A stretch of 14,200 nucleotides of DNA, taken from contig URUQ01000020.1 in assembly GCA_900551145.1 (NCBI GenBank), positions 1 through 14,200 on the forward strand, given 5' to 3'. Each line of letters begins with the position of its first letter. Position 1 is the first letter of the stretch. The DNA is from an uncultured Eubacteriales bacterium. GTDB lineage: Bacteria > Bacillota > Clostridia > Christensenellales > CAG-917. A program made the position numbers and the translations under genes. The notes below the pieces were generated by a model. That model worked only from the letters and a program-made list of their open reading frames with translations, did not search any database and was not told where the DNA came from. This document shows, one piece after another, positions 10,288 through 14,200 of the stretch.

Positions 10288-12706
10288 TCTTTTTAAGGTT
10301 CCAGATGCGTTGAGCATACTCCTCCACAGCCCTGTCCGCTGCGAAAAAGCCTGCTTTGGCAATGTTGACGAGAGACATACGATTCCACGTTTCTTTGTCG
10401 AGGTAAGTTGCGTTGACGCGCTCTTGTGCGGCGGAGTAACTGTCAAAGTCGGCAAGCACCATATAGCTGTCGGGTTGACCGCCACGACCGATGGTGAGCG
10501 AATCTGCAATTTCACCGAACGAGATGCCACCCACGCCTTGACGAAGCGTGTCGATAAGGCGTTTGATACGGGGATTGGTTTGATAATAGTACGATGGATT
10601 GTAACCTTGTTTCCAAAGTGCTTCGACTTCGTCGGCAAGCATACCGAAGAGGAAGATGTTGCCGTCGCCCACTTCTTGGTGAATCTCGACGTTTGCACCG
10701 TCAAGAGTGCCGATGGTGAGCGCACCGTTTATCATAAACTTCATGTTGCCCGTACCGCTTGCTTCTTTGCCCGCAAGAGAGATTTGTTCGCTGACTTCAG
10801 CTGCCGGCATAATGATTTCGGCAAGTGTTACGCGGTAGTTTTCAAGGAAAACGACTTTGATTTTGCCCTTGATGTCGGGGTCGTTGTTGACAAGTTTGCC
10901 GAGAGCGCAAATAAAGCGAATAATTTGCTTTGCCATATAGTATGCGCTTGCAGCCTTTGCGCCGAAGATGAACGTGCGCGGTTGGATATCGAGATTGGGA
11001 TTTTCCTTCAATCTCAAATACAAATCGAGGATATTGAGTGCGTTGAGGAGTTGACGCTTGTACTCGTGCAATCTCTTGACTTGGACATCGAAAATACTGT
11101 CGGGATCGACGGTGACGTCGTTGTGTTCGAGAATATACTTTGCAAGGTCTTCTTTGTTGGCGCGCTTGATTGTGGCAAGTCTGTCGAGGACTTGTCTGTC
11201 ACCCATATACTTTTGCAAGTCTTGCAAAGCGTCGGCATCTTTGAGCCACTTGTCGCCGATAAGTTCGGTAACGAGCGAAGCAAGACGCGGATTTGCTTGT
11301 GCAACCCACCTTCTGTGCGTAATGCCGTTGGTGACGTTGGTAAACTTCTCGGGGTGCATACGGTAATAATCCGCAAAAACGTCGTTTTTGAGAATCTCGC
11401 TATGCAATGCAGAAACACCGTTGATTGTATGCGAGGTGACGAGGCAAAGATTTGCCATTTTCACTTGACCGTTGGAAAGCACTGCGTTGCGGTTGACGAC
11501 GTCCCAATTGTTGGGATAATACTCCCAAAGCTCACCACAGAAGCGTTGATTGATCTCTTGCACGATTTGGTAGATACGCGGAAGAAGGCTTTGGAAGAGG
11601 TTTTGAGGCCATTTTTCGAGAGCTTCCGCCATAACCGTATGGTTGGTGTAAGAAATGGTGTTGGTTGTGATTTCCCACGCTTGATCCCAACCGTATCCGT
11701 ACTCGTCGAGGAGCAAACGCATAAGTTCGGGTATGCAAAGCGTCGGGTGCGTATCGTTAATGTGGATTGCCACGCAGTCCGCAAGGTTGTCAAGGCTCGG
11801 ATTGGTTTTGAGATGACGACGCAAAATGGACTGTATGGACGCCGATACGAAGAAGTATTGTTGTTTGAGGCGCAAAGACTTGCCCTCGATGTGGTCGTCG
11901 GCGGGATAAAGCACCTTGTTAATGGACTCCGCCATAGCTTTTGCCGCGCTTGCTTTGACGTATTCGCCTCTTGAAAACATCGTCATGTCGAAGTCTTGCG
12001 GGGCTTGGGAATGCCAAAGTCTTATGCGGTTGACAGCGTCGGTGTCGTAGCCCGAGATATTCATATCGTACGGGACGGCATCAACCACGGTACAGTCGCG
12101 TTGAGTGACTTTGAGCTTGCCGTCGGACCAATCTTGGTCCACCACTCCGCCAAAGCGCACTTGATAGGTCTCTTCGAGACGAGGAGCAAGCCATACGTCT
12201 CCGCCTTTTAGCCAATCGTCGGGTTGTTCTAGTTGCCAACCGTCAACTATGACTTGTTTGAAAATGCCATAGTCGTAAAGTATGGAAAAACCGCTCGCGG
12301 GGTAACCGCAGGAGGTGAGCGAATCCATATAAGCGGCGGCAAGACGTCCGAGACCGCCGTTTCCGAGTCCCGCGTCGGGCTCGAATGCGTAAATCTCTTC
12401 CATATCTACGCCAAAACTTTCAACCGCTTTGGTTACTTCGTCGGTGATGCCGAGGTTGAAAAGATGGTTGCGAAGCGATCTGCCGAGAAGGAATTCCATC
12501 GACATATAATACACTTGCTTTGCGTTTTGCTCGTGGCAAACTTTCTTGAAGTTGACTCTCTTGTTGGTGAGCAAATCTCTTATCGCCATACAAGTTGCGC
12601 GATAAATTTGATTTTTGCTCGCATCTTCGGGTTTCACACCGAAGTAGCTGGTGAGAACGGCAGAGATGTTGGCTTTGATTTCTTTTTGGGTAATGTTTGA
12701 TTTCAT
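10277..12706 (-). CDS. glgP: glycogen/alpha-glucan phosphorylase
   Basis: An 809-residue phosphorylase that splits terminal alpha-1,4-glucosyl units of glycogen or maltodextrin with phosphate, giving glucose-1-phosphate. Seen: the N-terminal YYMSMEFLLGR motif (67-76); active-site GNGGLGRLAA (115-124); GDVWLAPR-like substrate region (169-176); IHINDTHPTL (315-323); TNVTNGITHRRW (456-467), where glycogen and maltodextrin phosphorylases agree; and EASGTGNMKF, whose lysine (K656) binds pyridoxal phosphate. The length is typical of bacterial GlgP/MalP, and it lacks the regulatory N-terminal extension of muscle enzymes. The ATG at 12706 has AAGGAAGGA a few bases upstream. It follows glgA by 112 bases without a visible terminator, so cotranscription is likely. 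The last three residues (ICH) and the stop codon are written by the arm of palindrome B. Confidence 0.97.
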   Translation of the reverse strand: MKSNITQKEIKANISAVLTSYFGVKPEDASKNQIYRATCMAIRDLLTNKRVNFKKVCHEQNAKQVYYMSMEFLLGRSLRNHLFNLGITDEVTKAVESFGVDMEEIYAFEPDAGLGNGGLGRLAAAYMDSLTSCGYPASGFSILYDYGIFKQVIVDGWQLEQPDDWLKGGDVWLAPRLEETYQVRFGGVVDQDWSDGKLKVTQRDCTVVDAVPYDMNISGYDTDAVNRIRLWHSQAPQDFDMTMFSRGEYVKASAAKAMAESINKVLYPADDHIEGKSLRLKQQYFFVSASIQSILRRHLKTNPSLDNLADCVAIHINDTHPTLCIPELMRLLLDEYGYGWDQAWEITTNTISYTNHTVMAEALEKWPQNLFQSLLPRIYQIVQEINQRFCGELWEYYPNNWDVVNRNAVLSNGQVKMANLCLVTSHTINGVSALHSEILKNDVFADYYRMHPEKFTNVTNGITHRRWVAQANPRLASLVTELIGDKWLKDADALQDLQKYMGDRQVLDRLATIKRANKEDLAKYILEHNDVTVDPDSIFDVQVKRLHEYKRQLLNALNILDLYLRLKENPNLDIQPRTFIFGAKAASAYYMAKQIIRFICALGKLVNNDPDIKGKIKVVFLENYRVTLAEIIMPAAEVSEQISLAGKEASGTGNMKFMINGALTIGTLDGANVEIHQEVGDGNIFLFGMLADEVEALWKQGYNPSYYYQTNPRIKRLIDTLRQGVGGISFGEIADSLTIGRGGQPDSYMVLADFDSYSAAQERVNATYLDKETWNRMSLVNIAKAGFFAADRAVEEYAQRIWNLKKICH

Positions 12707-12818
12707 TATTATTCCTTCCTTCCGCTTCCCCCTCGGACGAAAGTCGTTTATTACAGATTATTATTGTACTACAGTTTTGCCGTGTAGTCGCGGTTTTACA
12801 ACGGATTGATACGTTATA
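12707..12818 (-). other. glgA-glgP spacer
   Basis: 112 bases with no terminator. CTACA and TGTAG can form a five-base stem around CGGCAAAAC. A TACAAT word resembles a -10 element but has no acceptable -35 at normal distance. The purine-rich AAGGAAGGA at its end is the glgP ribosome site. Confidence 0.4.
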
Positions 12819-14200
12819 TCAAAGGTTTTTGTAGATATCGGCGTACTTTTTGGCACTTACTTCCCAACCAAAATCAGAATTCATATCGTTGGTGACGATT
12901 TTGTTCCAGTTATCTTTGTCGTTGTACGTCGCGTACGCGCGCCAAATCGCATCGAGCATATCGTATGCGTTGTACGTCTTGAAAGTGAATCCCTTGCCCT
13001 CGCCCGTCTCCGGATTGTAGGCGGGAACGGTGTCTTTGAGTCCGCCCGTTTCGCGCACGACGGGAACCGAACCGTATCTCATTGCGATGAGTTGCGAAAG
13101 TCCGCACGGCTCGAATTTGCTGGGCATTAGGAAAATATCGCTTGCGCCGTAAAGTTTGCTTGCGAGGTCACCCGAGAACGCCAAGATACCACGGAATTTG
13201 TTGGGATATCTGCTCTCAATCGCCTTAATCATATTCTCGTACTTCCAGTCGCCCGTGCCGAGAACCACCACTTGGATATCCGCACGCATAACGTCGTCGA
13301 TGACCGTACCGACAAGATCGAGTCCCTTTTGCTCGGTGAGTCTCGTCACCATTGCAACGAGAGGACGATTTTCGTTGAACGGAAGATCGATCATCTCACA
13401 AAGAGCTTTTTTGTTTTCCGCTTTCTTCTTTGCGTAGTCTTTGAGCGTGTAGTTGGCAAAGAGGCGTTTGTCCGTCTTGGGGTCATACACTTTTTGGTCT
13501 ATGCCGTTGACGACTCCGTGAAGTTTGTATCGACGCTCGCTCAATATGCCTTCGAGTCCGTAGGAATAGAACGGATCGAGAATCTCGTTGGCATACGTTT
13601 CGCTGACGGTGGTGACTGCGTTGGACGATTCGATACCGCCCTTCATATAGTTGACGCAATCTCCGTTCATAACGAGCGGGCGCGCCCAATACGGCAGACC
13701 GAGAATGTCGCTTATAAGTCCGTCGCCGTACTTGCCTTGAAACTCGATATTGTGAATCGTGAACACGGTTTTGATACGTTGATAATCCTCGTTGAAGCGA
13801 TAGAACACGTCGAGGAACACGGGTGTGAGCGCGGTGTGCCAATCGTTGGCGTGAATGATATCGGGATAGAAGTCAATGAGCGGCAAGACTTCCAAAACTG
13901 CTTTGGAGAAAAACGCAAAACGTTCGCCGTCGTCAAAGTGTCCGTAAAGACCTTTGCGCTTGAAATAATACTCGTTGTCCACGAAGTAGTACGTAACGCC
14001 GTCGTAAACCGCCTCGTATACACCGCAGTATTGTCTGCGCCAGCTCAATTCCACGAAAGTGGACGCGACAAAACGGAAAGCGTCGCGATAACTCTCGCCG
14101 ATTTCCTCTTTGTAGAACGGGATAATAACTCTGCAATCGTGTCCGAGTGCGTTGAGTGCTTTTGGCAAAGCCCCCGCAACGTCTCCGAGACCGCCCGAGC
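12819..14200 (-). CDS. glgA: glycogen synthase, ADP-glucose type (N-terminus beyond window)
   Basis: A GT5 glycosyltransferase extending alpha-1,4-glucan from ADP-glucose. The visible 459 residues run to the right window edge in one frame. They open with SGGLGDVAGALPKAL, the family's glycine-rich ADP-glucose-binding motif (normally K-x-GGLGDV), so only about 15-18 residues are missing. The TTG at 14168 is an internal leucine, not a start. Further motifs by visible residue: HANDWHT (117-123), TIHNIEFQG (147-155), TRLTEQKGLDL (285-295) and EPCGLSQL (363-370) followed by AMRYGSVPVVRETGGL, the C-terminal GT-B nucleotide-sugar site with its conserved glutamate. The end ...YADIYKNL is normal. It is followed by glgP on the same strand. 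GlgC/GlgD and GlgB would be expected upstream, outside the window. Confidence 0.96.
   Translation of the reverse strand, partial: SGGLGDVAGALPKALNALGHDCRVIIPFYKEEIGESYRDAFRFVASTFVELSWRRQYCGVYEAVYDGVTYYFVDNEYYFKRKGLYGHFDDGERFAFFSKAVLEVLPLIDFYPDIIHANDWHTALTPVFLDVFYRFNEDYQRIKTVFTIHNIEFQGKYGDGLISDILGLPYWARPLVMNGDCVNYMKGGIESSNAVTTVSETYANEILDPFYSYGLEGILSERRYKLHGVVNGIDQKVYDPKTDKRLFANYTLKDYAKKKAENKKALCEMIDLPFNENRPLVAMVTRLTEQKGLDLVGTVIDDVMRADIQVVVLGTGDWKYENMIKAIESRYPNKFRGILAFSGDLASKLYGASDIFLMPSKFEPCGLSQLIAMRYGSVPVVRETGGLKDTVPAYNPETGEGKGFTFKTYNAYDMLDAIWRAYATYNDKDNWNKIVTNDMNSDFGWEVSAKKYADIYKNL

Noticed and set aside
10238..11974. A 578-codon open frame on the plus strand opposite glgP
   Set aside because: It is exactly antisense to a clear phosphorylase, its translation resembles no protein family, and long antisense frames are a common by-product of biased codon use. 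It also has no ribosome site.
14166..14168. TTG start for glycogen synthase
   Set aside because: The frame continues to the window edge through the conserved GGLGDVAGALPKAL motif, so this TTG is an internal leucine.

Overview
The window looks like chromosome from an anaerobic, fermentative Firmicute, probably an uncultured gut clostridial lineage. The basis is the gene set: rubrerythrin, a radical-SAM NrdG-type activase, a C_GCAxxG_C_C cysteine protein, a bacterial Mrp/NBP35 ATPase and bacterial glycogen genes. Strong AGGAGG-type ribosome binding sites precede several genes, and there are many strong hairpin terminators. I see no rRNA, tRNA, phage gene, transposase or CRISPR array. The taxonomic call is inference.

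Layout, left to right. (1) 2-1094, plus: the C-terminal end of a phosphoglucomutase-type enzyme, then a two-TM protein with a serine tract and a tyrosine/aspartate-rich repeat tail, closed by a hairpin terminator. (2) 1148-3248, minus: a dispersed-repeat fragment, a minimal MGMT-like protein, a roughly 300-bp intergenic repeat (R1), and a coupled pair of C_GCAxxG protein and Mrp ATPase. (3) 3442-4026, plus: rubrerythrin, divergent from mrp. (4) 4024-4312: a convergent spacer with two strong terminators flanking an array of small hairpins. (5) 4306-6372, minus: an MFS transporter of the sucrose/SLC45-like type with an unusual extracytoplasmic insert. (6) 6698-7390, plus: an NrdG-like activase. 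(7) 7511-7693, minus: a 60-residue cysteine/acid-rich protein. (8) 7836-14200, minus: glycogen synthase (cut by the window end), glycogen phosphorylase and a GH13 cyclomaltodextrinase/neopullulanase-type hydrolase. The second copy of the long repeat (R2) and two long palindromes lie between the last two genes.

How the genes fit together: the alpha-glucan genes form a storage and mobilisation set. GlgA builds linear alpha-1,4-glucan, GlgP releases glucose-1-phosphate, the GH13 enzyme trims oligosaccharides, the phosphoglucomutase links Glc-1-P to Glc-6-P, and the MFS carrier plausibly imports a disaccharide. ADP-glucose pyrophosphorylase (GlgC/D) and branching enzyme (GlgB) are not in the window. 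Rubrerythrin, Mrp and the NrdG-type activase reflect iron-sulfur and oxygen-defence physiology of a strict anaerobe.

The least explained material is in the non-coding DNA. There is a pair of about 275-300 bp intergenic repeats with at least one covarying stem, a pair of adjacent 115-119 bp palindromes (one supplying the last codons of glgP), and a hairpin array punctuated by AAGTGATATT. I found no clear multi-gene novel system; these elements are the best candidates for undescribed biology.
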